A stretch of DNA of 64,000 bases from Siphonodentalium dalli (GCA_032622095.1 CP136069.1:89270618-89334617); one strand, 5' to 3'; positions 45,130-57,954 are shown, numbered from the stretch's first letter. Translations and numbers: made by a program. The notes: a model not told the origin generated them from the sequence alone.

Positions 45130-45928
45130 GTCGCAGTCCAGCAACTTTCTACAGTGATGACAGTATTCTCATTTACAGTCATGATCTTCCACCAACAAGA
45201 GAGGTAGACTCAATTTCACTGAGGCTAAGAACACGGATATATAATGGCGTGATAATGTTCATAAAAAACAATGTTGTTCAACTTCATTTGGAACTAGCTC
45301 TTGTGAATGGAATACTACAGTTGTACTTGAAATATGATGCTTCCGTGACAGAGATACAAGGAAATAAGGTGCTTAACACAGGACATTGGTATGATGTAAA
45401 AATATCTGATAATGCTGATGACATCACGGTCGATGTCACAAACGAGCAGGGTGAAGTTTATGATACTGTTACGATCTACCATCCTCAAATCGCTAATTTT
45501 ACAGAATTCATTCAGAATGGTGCTAATATTTATGTCGGAGGAAAAGATTTGTCCCTTCCTAAAATTTACAGACACAGTTATAAGGGCTGTCTGGACGATG
45601 TACGAATCGGAGGTATTCTGTTGCCCATCTTTTTGGATGAGAATATTGTCAATAACACTGCTGCTGAAAAATTTTCGCTGAACACGAAACGAAAAATTCA
45701 CATTGGATGCATCAGCAATGATTCATGTGAGAACAATCGTTGTGTTCATGGACAATGCAATGACACATGGAATGACTATGAGTGTCTATGTCAGAGCGGA
45801 TTTAATGGCTTGTTCTGTGAGAACAACATCGACAACTGTGCCATCAACCAGTGCAATGCTCAGGCGCCGTGCATTGATGGCGTTGATGACTACCACTGTC
45901 AGTGCTTCCCAGGTTACACAGGAGACAG
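45130..45928 (+). CDS. crb: Crumbs-like exon 14: LamG3 and two EGFs
   Basis: The acceptor is TTCATTTCAG, entry phase 1, exit phase 2 at GACAG/GTATGT. The first codon completes Cys of GFEC, followed at once by LamG3 (RSPATFYSDDSILIYSHD, VDSISLRLRTRIYNGVIMFI, DVKISDNADDITVDV, GCLDDVRIGGILLPIF). EGF modules NDSCENNRC to FCENN and IDNCAINQC to GYTGDR follow. The direct Cys-to-LamG join marks Crumbs. Confidence 0.93.
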
Positions 45929-45969
45929 GTATGTATTATAAATTACCAATAAATTAAGCATTAGTTTAG

Positions 45970-46345
45970 TTGTCCCCCCTAATATTTTTCGGAGGGCTGT
46001 TATATAATCAGCAGAGCCATCAATCTTCCCACCCATCTGGGTTGTCTGTTATGCCCATTTTCGAATTTGAAATCTAAATTTTTGGGTTGTCCTGATGATA
46101 ACTTGAGCCATATTCAAGATATTTGGTATGTTGTTCGCATTTGAGAAAACTCAGGTCAAGATCGAAATGGTCATGGCCCAGTGAGTTTAGACAGAGTTTT
46201 TCCCTTTTTCAGCTCAGCAATAATTATTTTTGGGTTGTCATGATGATAACTTGAAAAATAATTCTTGATCATCAGTACATGGTTTACAGATCTGAAAACA
46301 CAGGTCAAGTTCGAATTTTGTCATAGTCTAGTGATTTATAACAGA
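45970..46345. repeat. Bivalve-type repeat with leading hairpin
   Basis: TGTCCCCCCTAATATTTTTCGGAGGG leads in, followed by two units with GGGTTGTC-TGATGATAACTTG, ACACAGGTCAAGTTCGAA-like sequence and CAGAGTTTTTCCC. Confidence 0.55.
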
Positions 46346-48820
46346 CTTAATGTGCTGTAATGCCCAAGTGGTATGCACACCCACATGTGGTCTTCCCCAC
46401 CCTCTGAGACTGGCAAGATGACAAGCTTCAGGAGACTTTCCAATGGAACGTCTCATGGAGTGTCTCCCGTCACATCATGAAGGTAACGAAGTCACATGTG
46501 AACATGCCTATCACCAGGTGCTGATACATAAGCCAGGATTAACCAAGTAGTATTTATGAAAAAACCCCAGGAAAACTAAGGTAAGGAGGCTATTAGCCTG
46601 ATTAGATATAACAAAGACAGCAGAACTGTCTTTGCAATAAGGAAGGAGTTATTTGTAAAAGTATAAATTTAATTTGTTTTAAACTTTGCAATTATTAAAC
46701 TTTAACATTAACAATTTGTGAACACATTTGTAACAACATTATATGTATGATAAACATGTAGCTGAGGTAATTTTGAGCAGATTTTATGACTAGAATATTT
46801 GACTATGAATAACTTTAATAAAATATTTATGAATATGAAATGAGTATGAGGCCATTTGATGTCTGTTTTGTAATGTCTAGAAGATGAAGAAATATTGAAT
46901 ACTGTTAATTAAATAAATAAATAAATATTAAGTGGGAAATTTTATGAGATTGAATGTTTATATTTGAATATGTTAAATTTACTCCATGATATGAAATATT
47001 TAAATGCAAATGGAAAGATAAAAAACTTCATAAGTTAAATATTATACTTTATAAGTGAATGATTTAGAAGTATTTAAGCACTTAGTTATATGAATTATTG
47101 AAATTAAATTAATGAGCTCTAGAAAACAACTTATTTTGTTTTGAATAACTAGATATTTACAACATTACAAAACAAGAGACATCACAAACAAATTACGAAA
47201 CATGTATCATATGTGTCTAATTCTATTATTTTATGAGATCCCTTAAATATCTGTAGATAATGGTTGGTCTATATGGGACCTTAAAATAATAATAATTTAT
47301 ATAAAATAATCACCACTGTTACTTCTTCCACACAGACCAACTTTTCCACACAGGCTTAATATTAAACAGTCCACACAGGCCACTACTATCCCACACAGGC
47401 TAATGAATTAAAGTAATATGAAACATTTATATTTGAAATAATGCATTTGACTTGCACAATTTGAAATTCAATTTGTTTTATATAAAAAAGCTATAAAATT
47501 ACTATAAAAATAGAAATATTATTTATTGGATTTAACACGCTAAGCGTCAAAGTGTTTTGTGACTAAATATATAGACCCTAGCGAAATTACCCGCTAAGTG
47601 GGAAATTTAGCTTAAGTTTAAATATAAGTTAATATTTTGCAGAGTTTCCAAAATTGGGACTTAGTTTTATTTGGCACAATTACCTGCCAAAGTACAACTT
47701 AGTTACTTAAGAATATAGACTTAGCAAATATTACATGCTAAGCAGGAAATGCTATTTATTTAAAGAAGCAGAATATTTTACTTGCATAAATTATTCTACT
47801 TTATTATAATAGAATGTGATAACTAAGTTATTTGCATAATGCATAATGAAATTGATGATTGAGTCACACTAATTGCCATCAGGAGAATATTTTCTTACCC
47901 ATGTATGAAGTGACTGGAACAGAATAAATCAGGCCAAGATCAGTTCCATCCCAGGATTCTGCATCGAATAATGTCTAATTTGAAATCAAACTTTTAGAAA
48001 TATGTGAGCATGAAATAAAATAGACGTTTGGAGAGAAACCAAAATTCTCCAAAACTTACAGGAAAAACTATTTTAGTAAATATAACTATTTTACATAATT
48101 GGGGACAAACTAAATAGGCCCATATAGTATATATACTAGTTGCTCATGACATAACCACTTTGGTGCATAGCTGCTCTCTATTGGTGTTGAATGGTCTCCT
48201 CTTTATTTATCGCCATTTGTCCTCGATAGTTATCCTCATATGGAAGCTGAGCCTCAGTTTCCCCTAATGTTCATTTGGGTGGTCCTATTTTAGTCTGCCA
48301 CTTCAGACAATTCTACTCCATTGGCTGTTTTAGTACCACCTCTTGTCATGGAGTCCAGATTACTCATACCTGTTTGGAAAACATGCTCACATAGAAAATA
48401 ATTAGAAAAGGTTTTTTTTTAAATAGTGCTGATAAAGTTAATAAATAATGACTTAGAAAATTTACCTTTACTTTGGAATAAATAACGAATCCTAGAATGA
48501 TATATAATACACAAAGTCCAGATCCTACACAAGAATAATACAGAAGATATCCAGAAATTATAACTGATGCAGAACTTTGAATGTCAAATTTCAAGGCTTA
48601 ATATACCTTTTAAATTCTGCAAGATTTTTGAGCCAATGAGAAGGCCGGAAAATTCTGCAGAGTTTAAGAATCATTGAAACAACTTCTGCAAAATTTCTCT
48701 GTGCAGAAGAAATAGTGCGTGGTTAAAACATCAATGGCATCATCAAAAATCAATAAATGATACATAATTTGTATGCAGAATTTAGAAATCATTTAGATAT
48801 GAGTGATTTTTATACGCCCT
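46346..48820. other. Intron 14, AT-rich stretch
   Basis: Positions 46660-47880 are strongly AT-rich (ATAATTATAAA words) with no family match. Positions 47340-47400 repeat ACACAGRCC-like words. Nothing coding was found. Confidence 0.5.
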
Positions 48821-49520
48821 TTTTGAAAAAAGGTTGTATTATGTTATCAGTCTGTCCGTCCGTCCTTCCGTCTGTTGTACCGTCTGTTGTCCGTCTGTCC
48901 ATTAACATGTTGCTTTCCGATCGATAACTCCAGTTTGGATTACTTTATCTGAACCAAAGTTGGTATGTGTATTTCCCAGCTAAAGATACAGGCCAAGTTC
49001 GAATATGGGTTCCGTCCAATTATTTTTACATGAGTTACGGCCCTTTTTCGACTTAGAATTTGACCATCTGTTAGCATTTTTGGTTTCCGACAGATAACTC
49101 CAGTTTGGATTATTTGATCTGAACCAAAGTTGTTATGTGTATTTCCCAGCTAAAGATACAGCCCAAGTTCGAATATGGGTTTCGTCCAGTTATTTTTACA
49201 TGAGTTACGGCCCTTTTCAACTTAGAATTTGACCAATTTCATAACATTTCGGTTTCCGACCGATAACTCCAGTTTTGATTATTTGATCTGAACCAAAGCT
49301 GGTATGTGTATTTCCCAGCTAAAACTACAGGCGAAGTTCAGATATAGGTTCTGTCTAATTATTTTACATGAGTTACGGCCATTTTTCGACTTAGAATTTG
49401 ACTGCATCTTGGCATTGAAATTAGGGGTTATATCAGATTTTCTTCAAATGTGAGCACAAAGTATTATTTTATTTTGCGGTAGTACAATTCGAAATGGCTA
49501 AAGGGCGTATTTTGCCACGC
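48820..49520. repeat. Bivalve-type tandem repeat with leading hairpin
   Basis: TACGCCCTTTTTGAAAAAAGG precedes GTCCGTCCGTCCTTCCGTCTG. Three units of about 176 bp follow, sharing CGATAACTCCAGTTTGGATT, TCTGAACCAAAGTTGGTATG and TTTTTACATGAGTTACGGCC. The 3' edge GGGCGTATTTTGCC is inverse to the start. Confidence 0.78.
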
Positions 49521-50494
49521 CCTAGCGATGCTCTTGTTATGTATTCCATGATAAATATGCGTCATATATTATGCGAGGACACGATGAAGTGATACCAAGA
49601 ACGTCGAAGCTGAACTACGGCAAGATGGCGGCGCCCATGAGAAAACAAAAAATTGCCGATCGCAAAGTGATTTACACTTATAAATCAACAATTACTGAAT
49701 ATGAAGTTATTATATATAACACCCCTTGAAGCGGAATACCTATTAATTAAGGTGTGAAAGTAAGACCGGGTTTTATTAACTTTTTCCCGAGATATTTGTG
49801 AATATAAAGTTTGGAAATATTTACTTTGGGAAATGTATTTGTAAAAAATGCATTTCCTCACAGTTCCTTTGTTTTACTTAGAAATCATAATATTTGCATT
49901 GTCAATATGATAAGTTGAGCAATCTTCAAAAGAATCTCTTGGTATTAGATGTGTGGTTCATCTTTGAGAACATGCAGGTCATTTTTGCCAAAATTTGACT
50001 TCATTGTTCTTGAAAAAAAGGCAATGTCTCAAAAAGTTTTTATCAAGAGCGAACATCCAATAGTTTCAAACCAGGGAGAGTAGCAGGATCTTGTCAGCTG
50101 TCTGTACAGCACTTCCGGTTTTTATCAAGCTTCAGGTTTATATCTAGGTTAGCACAATTTTTATTTAGCATTAACAACGACATCTGCCATTATTGTTATT
50201 TGTTATTCATCAGTTATCCCACCACCTCCCCTTCACCACCTTTTTGCTGACAGTTTCATTTTTTTACTTTGTTTTTATTACTCATGTCTACCTGTACTTC
50301 TATTTTGTTACACCTGATTGTTTTTTTCCTCAGGTTTTTTCCTCTTCTCCTGGCACACACAAGTTATTGTTTATTTTGCATCATATGTCTGGGTGAAGGA
50401 ATAAAGCTGATTATCGCATAATCATGAGATTCCAGGGCTCTCCATAGTAAACACTGCCTCTTTGATGCTTTGACAATCTCCTATGTTTTCTGTC
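49521..50494. other. Intron 14 middle
   Basis: No repeat family or exon recognised. An open frame of 67 codons at 50193 is low-complexity. Confidence 0.5.
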
Positions 50495-50757
50495 ATTAAT
50501 CCTTTCATGACGAGAGCCATGCTGGTACAGCATTAAAAATCCTGTGCCAGAGCATTCTTGTATATCTGCGAGTCTCCCATAAGGAGCCTCGCATATATAA
50601 GAGAATGCACTGGATACAATGTCAAGGTAAATATTGTTAAGCCAATGTATTCTCTTATATATGCGAGGCTCCCTATGAGAGACTCACATATATCAGACAA
50701 TGCATTGGCACAAGGTTTTCACCAAATTATAGGAAGCTCCCATCAAGAAGGGGTTAA
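50495..50757 (+). repeat. Double-hairpin TTAA element copy
   Basis: TTAATCCTTTCATGACGAGA and CTCCCATCAAGAAGGGGTTAA are the ends. The two hairpins carry TGCGAGTCTCCCATAAGGAG and GCGAGGCTCCCTATGAGAGA. Confidence 0.78.
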
Positions 50758-50944
50758 AGACCAGAAAAATAAAAGATAATCCCAGTCACATTCTCACTGA
50801 TAAGAGTTGTCGTTAATCGCTGTCGAAAACGACAAAGTCACAAACTGAAATAACTCCAAAACTTAACAATGATTATAATATAAGCATGGGTGTCTTGTTG
50901 CTAAAATGTCTCATGTCGCTTTGTGTATGTAGAACCGTGTGACA

Positions 50945-51310
50945 AGCCTTGAGATAGTGTGTCTGTCATTTGCAGAATGAGGTATCCAGAGGATGAATTT
51001 AGTGACTGTCCTGCATGGTGGGCTAGTGTCACAAATTCACTCTCTGAGTTCCTCATTCTGCTTAGGCCGCAACTGCTATGAGAGATTTAGGATCAGATTA
51101 AAGTTTCCGGTTTGAAATTGTTGATGTTCACCCATTAGTCACCTTGATTATGCTTTTTATCTTCTTGCAAATTAGAGGATATAGAAACTGAACAGAAGGG
51201 AAAAAGTAACTAAAAACAACTTTAATTTTGATACTAGAGATACTTCCCAGAAAATGATGTCTAAGCAGAATGAGGTCCCCATAGGGTGAATTTAGTGATG
51301 CTAGTCCACG
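50945..51310. repeat. GAGGTCCCC palindromic composite, copy 5
   Basis: It shares GTCATTTGCAGAATGAGGTA..., the middle GAGGATATAGAAACTGAACAGAAGG-like sequence and a closing GAATGAGGTCCCCATAGGGT. The right hairpin is truncated. Confidence 0.6.
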
Positions 51311-53440
51311 ATGCCATATTTGAAAACAATTCATACTGGGACATTTACTATGTTCTGACATCTGAGCACATTTTCAAGGCTTCCAGTCATTTTGACCTTC
51401 CACCTTGAAACTCTAGTGCGGATTGTTAGATTTGGATGTCTTTTGGTATAGCGCTAGCTTTAGTTTGGAAAAAGGATCCCATTCATTATTACTGCCCTAA
51501 ATTCCCTTATTGCTCTCAATTTAAAAAAAATTCTCAGTCTAAATGTTTTGCGTCGTAACTTCAGTATAAATTGTTGGATTTGAATATTATTTGGAAAAAT
51601 AATAGATCAGCATTTGTTGAATGGAGACAGAAATATAGAGCAAGGGTCAATACTATAAACCTTCTATACTTGTAATTTACAAGATGGTAAAATTTTGAGT
51701 ACTTCTATAATAGGCATTGTAATTAAAGTTCAATATTTGTTCAATATCTGAATCATGCATTCTGATTGTCCGAGAGCTGCTAACTTTAGTTTTTGATTCC
51801 CCAGCATCGGCCTCTGATTGGAGGACAAATTTTTAATGTAGGAAGGTGTCATTGACAATGCATGTAAAAATGTCACCATGCTTCTATGATTCAAATGCAG
51901 CGTTATTTACTATAGATACGGTTAACAGTATGTTGTTCTGGTACTGTTATGAGTTATTGCAAGGTATGTTTCCAGAGATTTGCTCACCAAAAAAAATTAT
52001 ATCTCTCTTCATATAGGTTGTAACGTCAATAAAGAGTGCTTTTCTTGCACTTTCTTGATAATTTTTTGATCGATTGAATTAAAACGGAGGTAAACGTGCC
52101 CTGTTTGGTGCAAGCCAGTGAATTTGCAAACTGTTTTCATGCTCAAATTCCTGAGTATCCAACATAATAGAGTATGTTTATTTCCTAAATACACTACACA
52201 TCACATTTGCTGTCTTATTATTAAAGGGATTCTTATTTAATAGTAATACTTTATCTTTGCACGATATCAATAGAAATGGTCTAGGGTTATAAACCACTGA
52301 CTTTCATTATTGCCATCTTGTAAATTATATGTACTAGTACATATAGAAATTTTATTGTATTGACCCCAGGTTTTGTCATTGGATTTTTGTCAAAGTTATT
52401 GCCCTTGTTGAACTTGGAAAATAGCAAGATTTTTCAATTATACAAATACTCCAGCAACAACAGTTGGAAACAGTCATGAATTCATTTTCATTATAATTAC
52501 CAAGTTGTTTCCACCATTTGCAGAGCACATGAGTGTATTTTGCACTAATCCATGGCTCAAATTCATTCATAAGTTGCATACATTCTGTTGAGTATAAAAG
52601 GAAATGGTTCCATAAATGGCCTGATTTAGTGTACAGTCCCCCTTTAAGAATTTCTGGCATTGAGACCATGTAGGGGCAACCGAAGGCAATGGGAGGCACT
52701 ACTTTCAGAAAAGGGCACTCTCTCTAGTCAAGAAGTATTGGCATAAATGCCAAAAAGGAAGATTGTTTTAATCATACAACATTTCAAAGCACTTTCTTGG
52801 ACCAAGTTCATATTAAACTACTGGAATAGATATTATTTTATCTTTATAGGGCAATATAAGCTGTTTTAGTTGATATATGAGCTAGTTCTTGCCATGGTAT
52901 AAAAAAGAAAGGTATAACTTTGTGCAATCCTGAGTCCTCTTGATGAAGATCAGAAAGCAAAGTTGCGCCCCTGCTTGGATGCCCCTGATTGAGGTGCAAT
53001 ATCGACCCTTGCAGACATCCAGATAAATACCTAAACAGAGGATGTTTCTTCCCTTTTTGGGAATGGGTCCAGGGTTCTTCGCATTGTGAAAATTTGCACC
53101 ATTAAGGATCTTAATGGGAATTCCTAAGAGTGACAGTTAATATATGAATGAGCATTTTCATTTTGAAAATTATTGTAATATCACCCAGTTTAAAGCATTT
53201 CTTTAGATATTAGATTGTTATTCCTGCAAATTGAGTAAAAGGACTTGAAAAATGGCTTTACAACATCAAAAGGAATCCAATATTTTTTTCACAAACCAAG
53301 AGAGATTTTGTTTATTTGGGATCTTAGGGCCAGAAATTGAGAAAAACTTGACTATTTTCTATTGAGAATGTGGCCCATTCTCAGCCGTGGCCCATTCTCA
53401 GCCCCTGTAATTGCCCGTAAATGGCCACCTCAATCTGAGT
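51311..53440. other. Intron 14 distal middle, no recognised content
   Basis: Positions 52550-52640 resemble 120-180. A minus frame of 107 codons (52376-52699) contains GGLYTKSGHLWNHF but is unidentified. The rest is unassigned intron. Confidence 0.45.
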
Positions 53441-53447
53441 GGTATTT

Positions 53448-53925
53448 AAAGATGCATTATTCGAATTAACGCTCCTAAATTACCATTTCTTTGGCTTCGG
53501 GGGGGGGGGGGGGGGGGGGGGGTAAAAAATATTTGGTTCGAGTCGAGGAGCCGACCCAGCAAAGCTCAAGAGTGATCAGATATAAATTTTTTAAGTTTGT
53601 TATTTCTCGAGATGTTCAATTATTTGTGGCCCAGAAACACGTGGTCAAACGTACGGTGTCGGTCAAAATTGCAGATCAAGATGGATAACACTAAAAACAA
53701 ATGTTAAATTTCGTGAATACTCAAGTGATTATACGGCAATATTTCGCTGAACAAAATGCTGATAAATAACATGTTTTGGGAAATTTGATACCATAGTTGA
53801 CAGTGGTTTATAGCATTATTTTGTTGCAATTAATCGATTCTGATAACAAAAGCGTATTTTGAAGAAATGATGTTGTTGTTGTAACTTGATGATATGGGGA
53901 CCGTCTGATCGGATTGAGTATCTTA
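53448..53925 (-). mobile_element. TTAA element AGGTACTCAATCCG, inverse copy with G24
   Basis: The right end TCTGATCGGATTGAGTATCT and internal words (ATAACATGTTTTGGGAAATT; GTCAAACGTACGG) match the other copies in reverse. The short C5 stretch of those copies is here a G24 tract at 53499-53522. The left end is degraded. Confidence 0.65.
53499..53522. repeat. Poly-G tract, 24 bases
   Basis: This uninterrupted G run sits where sister elements have only five (TTTACCCCCGAAG in reverse). Confidence 0.95.
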
Positions 53926-54026
53926 AAACGGGATAATAACCTGTTATCTGATATATAAATAAGATACCACATTGCATGACCAGGAAGTCTTCCTATTGAT
54001 ATCATACAAATTTCATAGCATCAAAT

Positions 54027-54242
54027 ACAGTAATGCTCGAAATATATGACCCTTTAACCGCAGCAGAATGATGGGAAATTTTTCAGGATTTAGTCGGAAA
54101 TATGGCTTGTTGGCATTCATCAGAAAGCTCTCACCAAGAGCTTTCCGATGAATGGCAGCAAGCCATATTTCGACTAAATCCTGAAAAAATTCCCATAATT
54201 CTGCTGTGGTTAAGGAGTCGATTATTTAGAGCATTACTGTAT
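54027..54242. repeat. CAGTAATGCCC foldback MITE copy
   Basis: Its ends are ACAGTAATGCTCGAAA and AGAGCATTACTGTA, and the arms meet at CTCTCACCAAGAGC. TA lies at both outer edges. Confidence 0.88.
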
Positions 54243-57100
54243 ATGGATAATCAAATAAATGGAGAATCCCTATGTCTATTTATTCTCCTACTGTAAATGG
54301 CTTTCAAGGTTTTATATAAAGGGCTGTTGCCACTGGCAACTACTGTACCTGTGATACAGCATTATAGTTCTACTTGTGGTATGGTGCTAATGGAATAGAA
54401 ATCTAACAATACAAGAATACTTAATCTGTGTATGTTGTCTTATTAAAATTAATCGAATTTCTCACACATCATTATTCTGTTTTTTTTTTACCCAGGCTCA
54501 TTCTAATTGTTTGAGCATAAGTTTGTCTCAAATTAATGTTAACTATTGATTAGGGCTGGCCATTCATTGCAAAATTATTTCCCTGCGTAATCACAAGTAC
54601 CCTTGAAATCATCTCATAAACTACTTGGTAAAGCTTTAGGCAGCACAGATCAATAAGATGGACTATTTGAGTCTGAATTTGAATAGATAAAGTCAGGCCA
54701 ATTATTTTCTTGTCGTAATATTTGTGTCCTCTGTTTGCATTAAAAAATCATGAAATCCCAAATATCTTAACTTTTAAATGAGTACTCTACTAGTGATGAA
54801 AGTAAATATATAGTGTAGTTTCTATGATGAAACAGGTTAAATTTAAGCCTCATGGTGACTTGCACACCTAAATACACCTAATAATATTCCTTCTGAATAC
54901 TTCCCGACATTGAAATAGGTTATTAAATACATGAAATACTTTTCTACAAACATATGTTCTAGAAAGATGAATTGAAGTCATAAAAATATACGACTTTGAA
55001 CAAAGTATTCGGGCCCGAGCACTTAATTGCTATTTGATTTGTATATTCATTGAACTTCTGGAATCAGAATGATGCTGGACCATTCGGAAAATATGTATTA
55101 CGTTATCTTAACTGGAAAACATTTTTACTTTATTTTGATCATCAAAAATATGTAGTACCATAAAAGTTGCAGAGCGATGATCGTTCTAGATTTTTCTCCC
55201 AAGGTCTACAGGTGCAATTTTTACGTTACCGCTGATTTTAAAAAAAATTAACCCGCACAAACCAAGCAATCTCAAATTTGCCTACAGATATAATAAACAA
55301 AACATTTTACAACAACAAAGCGATTTATGGCATCTAAATCTATGGGTATTTATATTTACTGAAAATAATCACTTAGAGTCATTATGAACTTACCCCACTG
55401 GAGAATGTTGCAATCTACTAAGATTATCGAAAATTCCAATCACATCAATTGTGCCATTTCAGAGAACACAACAGTTGAGCTTCGCACAATTGAAAATATT
55501 TACTACTTTATTCATGACGATTTATTTGGCATAAACATTACGGCAATGATTCAGCCAACAATAGGCACTTCATGTATTACACTTGTTTATAACAATGACA
55601 CTATTTTCAGAAATATTTTTGGTATACAACACTGCCAACATTCTATCAAAATATTATTAAGAAATTAGTACATATTTGTTGCATCCCTATTTAAGATTAA
55701 CTTAAGTTTATTTACAAATTCTATCTCAAGTTTATAGTAGTCATATGTTTATACATATAATACAGACGCTGCAGAAAATTCCTAATTAAATTCCCTGTAT
55801 ATTAATTTGCAAACTGAAAAAAAGAAGCTATAATTATCGAGGTGAAATTATTGAAGTAGTAAATATCCATTGTAAAAATTTATAAATAACTCCGTGCTAA
55901 TTAAAATCTCGCCAAGCTTATGACCATGGACTCCATCGAGTTAATTGATTTTTCCTAGTCTCATTCAGATTCAGATTGTATACTTTTCTAAATATTGACT
56001 TGTCACAGATAAAAGATTGAGTGTAAATAATATCGTCCCAATGTGAGACAGGCTATATAGAGGTGATTCTACCTACAATCAGTGAATAGGGGCGAGCAAA
56101 CGCACTGTGCTCCAATTACAAATAGACCGTCACACGTGTGGGTTGTCTGTATCGACAGTATATGTCATTGAATTGGCACACATACTGATCGTCTGACGCA
56201 TGTGAGGTCAATTCTGACCGGTCTGACTGGTTCATTCAGTGTACATTTAAAGCTATACATGTGGACGCATATTCGTAATTAGGGACCCATTGTAGTAAGA
56301 TGGATTGGCTGACTATATTATGTGATCTACTAAGGATTACATAACAGTGTTACCTCGACTTACCTGCTAATTTGATTTACCTGCCTGTGCTTATCGAGTG
56401 TTATTCTCACATGACTTCCTTGTTTGGGCGAGTTGTGTCTTTTCTTGGGGTTTCCAAGGGAAATCTACAGTTACTCTAACTTCCAGTTGGATACAAGTTA
56501 AGAGTTTAAATTCAGAAATTTTGGATTCTGATCTGGGCCAGGATTGTTTATAGTTTCTTATTACAAAGGATAAGATAGGAAGGCTGATGACACATATGTG
56601 ATAGTTTTACATAGACCTAGGACAGGATTATTTTTGGACATCTAAGAAGAATGATGACACATATGTGATATTTAAAAATATATAAAATAGTTAATTCCTT
56701 GACGTATAATGTGAAAAGATTTATATCTATGTGAACAATCATACAGTGACTATCTATATCTACATGTATGTAAAGTGAACAATCATACAGTGAGGTTCTA
56801 TATCTGTGTATGTAAAGTGAACAATCATACAGTGAGGTTCTTCACCAACTAAAGCACTCTGAATTCTGACGGTTTATCGAGGAAAAACGGTTGTTTGCGC
56901 ATTCCCGAGATGTTTGTAAAGGATTTTCACCTGGATGTTCGCATCAGACTTCTGACTAGTCTGCATCCAGTAAACACTCACCGTGTTTGATTTGTGTTCG
57001 AGCGATGTTCAGAACTGCCTCGCGTAAAACGTGTGGAGATGCCTCTCAGATTTTCGTACAGTATTCATCTTGTATGCCTTCTTCTTTTTTACATGTATAG
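54243..57100. other. Intron 14 distal part
   Basis: No exon supported. A 94-codon frame at 55384-55668 is open but unlike EGF or LamG. Three tandem echoes of GAACAATCATACAGTGA occur at 56726-56840. The acceptor of exon 15 is TACATGTATAG. Confidence 0.5.
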
Positions 57101-57227
57101 ATGTGAGACAACCATCAACCATTGTCTGAGTACTCCTTGTCAGAACAATGCCACATGCTCAAAACTTTTAGATGACTTCAACTGTTCGTGTCCTCCGGAT
57201 TACATTGGAAAGACATGTGATACACTG
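57101..57227 (+). CDS. crb: Crumbs-like exon 15: EGF module
   Basis: It enters in phase 2 so the split Arg is restored (GYTGDR then CETT). It encodes INHCLSTPCQNNATC to KTCDTL and leaves in phase 0 at CTG/GTATGT. This is the last exon recognised. The frame must continue beyond 57227, because no transmembrane segment or stop has been reached. Confidence 0.9.
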
Positions 57228-57723
57228 GTATGTTTTATATTGTATATGTATTCATTGTCCCACCTGCCAGGGATGTCAATCTATTTCGAAGCTGTGTGCA
57301 CTGTTATTTGTGGACAGTAGTTTGTCATACTTCAAAGAAGGGATCCTGCCTTGAGGGCACCTTGGGAGACATCTCCCTAAATTGTATCACTTCTCCCTGT
57401 ATTTGTTCTAGGGAGAAGTGATTTCTCTCTCATATACCAGTATACCAAACAGCATATTTAAAGAGTATTTTCTGATTTTAATGGCGTTTTCACTCATTAT
57501 AATGGTTTTATAAATGGGCTCTTGTATTGCATAATTCATATTGGATCATATAATTGTAGTGTTGGGTGTTAATTGAACTTAAGCCTTTATGACTTCTCCC
57601 TGATAACAGTCCACTTCTCCCTAGTTAGCAACTAAGGAGAAGTGACTTTTCCCAATTTGAAACTCACAGGCTGGTCCGTGCTTCAATAATATATTCCAGA
57701 CTCCTGATCCTTTTATGAGACCT
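57228..57723. other. Start of intron 15
   Basis: CACTTCTCCCT and its complement AGGGAGAAGTG recur at 57388-57422 and 57594-57645, two small hairpins. Nothing else is recognised. Confidence 0.5.
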
Positions 57724-57954
57724 ACAGTAATGCCCTAAATAATCGACTCCTTATTCACAGTAGAATTATGGGGAACTTTTCAGGATTTAGTTGGAAATAT
57801 GGCTTGTTGCTATTCATCGGAAAGCTCTCAGTGAGTTGCCATTTACTGAGAGCTTTCCGATGAATGGCAACATGCCCTATTTCCGACTAAATCCTGAAAA
57901 GTTACCCATAATTCTGCTGTGGTTAAGGAGTCAATTATTTACGGCATTACTGTA
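57724..57954. repeat. CAGTAATGCCC foldback MITE copy
   Basis: TA, then CAGTAATGCCCTAAATAATC, both arms, and GGCATTACTG then TA. The arms are separated by TGAGTTGCCATTTACT. Confidence 0.9.

Larger units (their letters stand above)
4797..57227 (+). other. crb: Crumbs-like gene, 15 internal exons (partial gene)
   Basis: Fifteen + strand exons splice into one open frame of 1586 codons, with matching phases at every junction. The product has about 25 EGF-like modules and three laminin-G domains, ordered (EGF)19-LamG-EGF-LamG-EGF-truncated EGF-LamG-EGF2-EGF. Crumbs proteins are apical type I membrane proteins that organise the epithelial polarity complex with Pals1/Stardust and Patj, and this LamG/EGF alternation is their hallmark. 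So is the truncated EGF whose last Cys runs directly into the third LamG (GFEC then RSPATF). Many EGF modules start D/N-I-D/N-E/D-C, the calcium-binding form. No signal peptide, transmembrane helix or C-terminal ERLI-type tail was found, so both ends are missing. Eyes shut (EYS) and other EGF/LamG proteins are the main alternatives. The EGF/LamG call is near certain; the Crumbs call is probable. Confidence 0.78.

Noticed and set aside
52376-52699. A 107-codon minus-strand gene
   Set aside because: Part of it resembles non-coding sequence at the window start, so it is likely a repeat. No domain or splice signal was found.
55384-55668. A possible extra exon or small gene of 94 codons
   Set aside because: Exons 14 and 15 join perfectly without it. 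It has no EGF or LamG pattern and lies in AT-rich sequence where chance frames are common.
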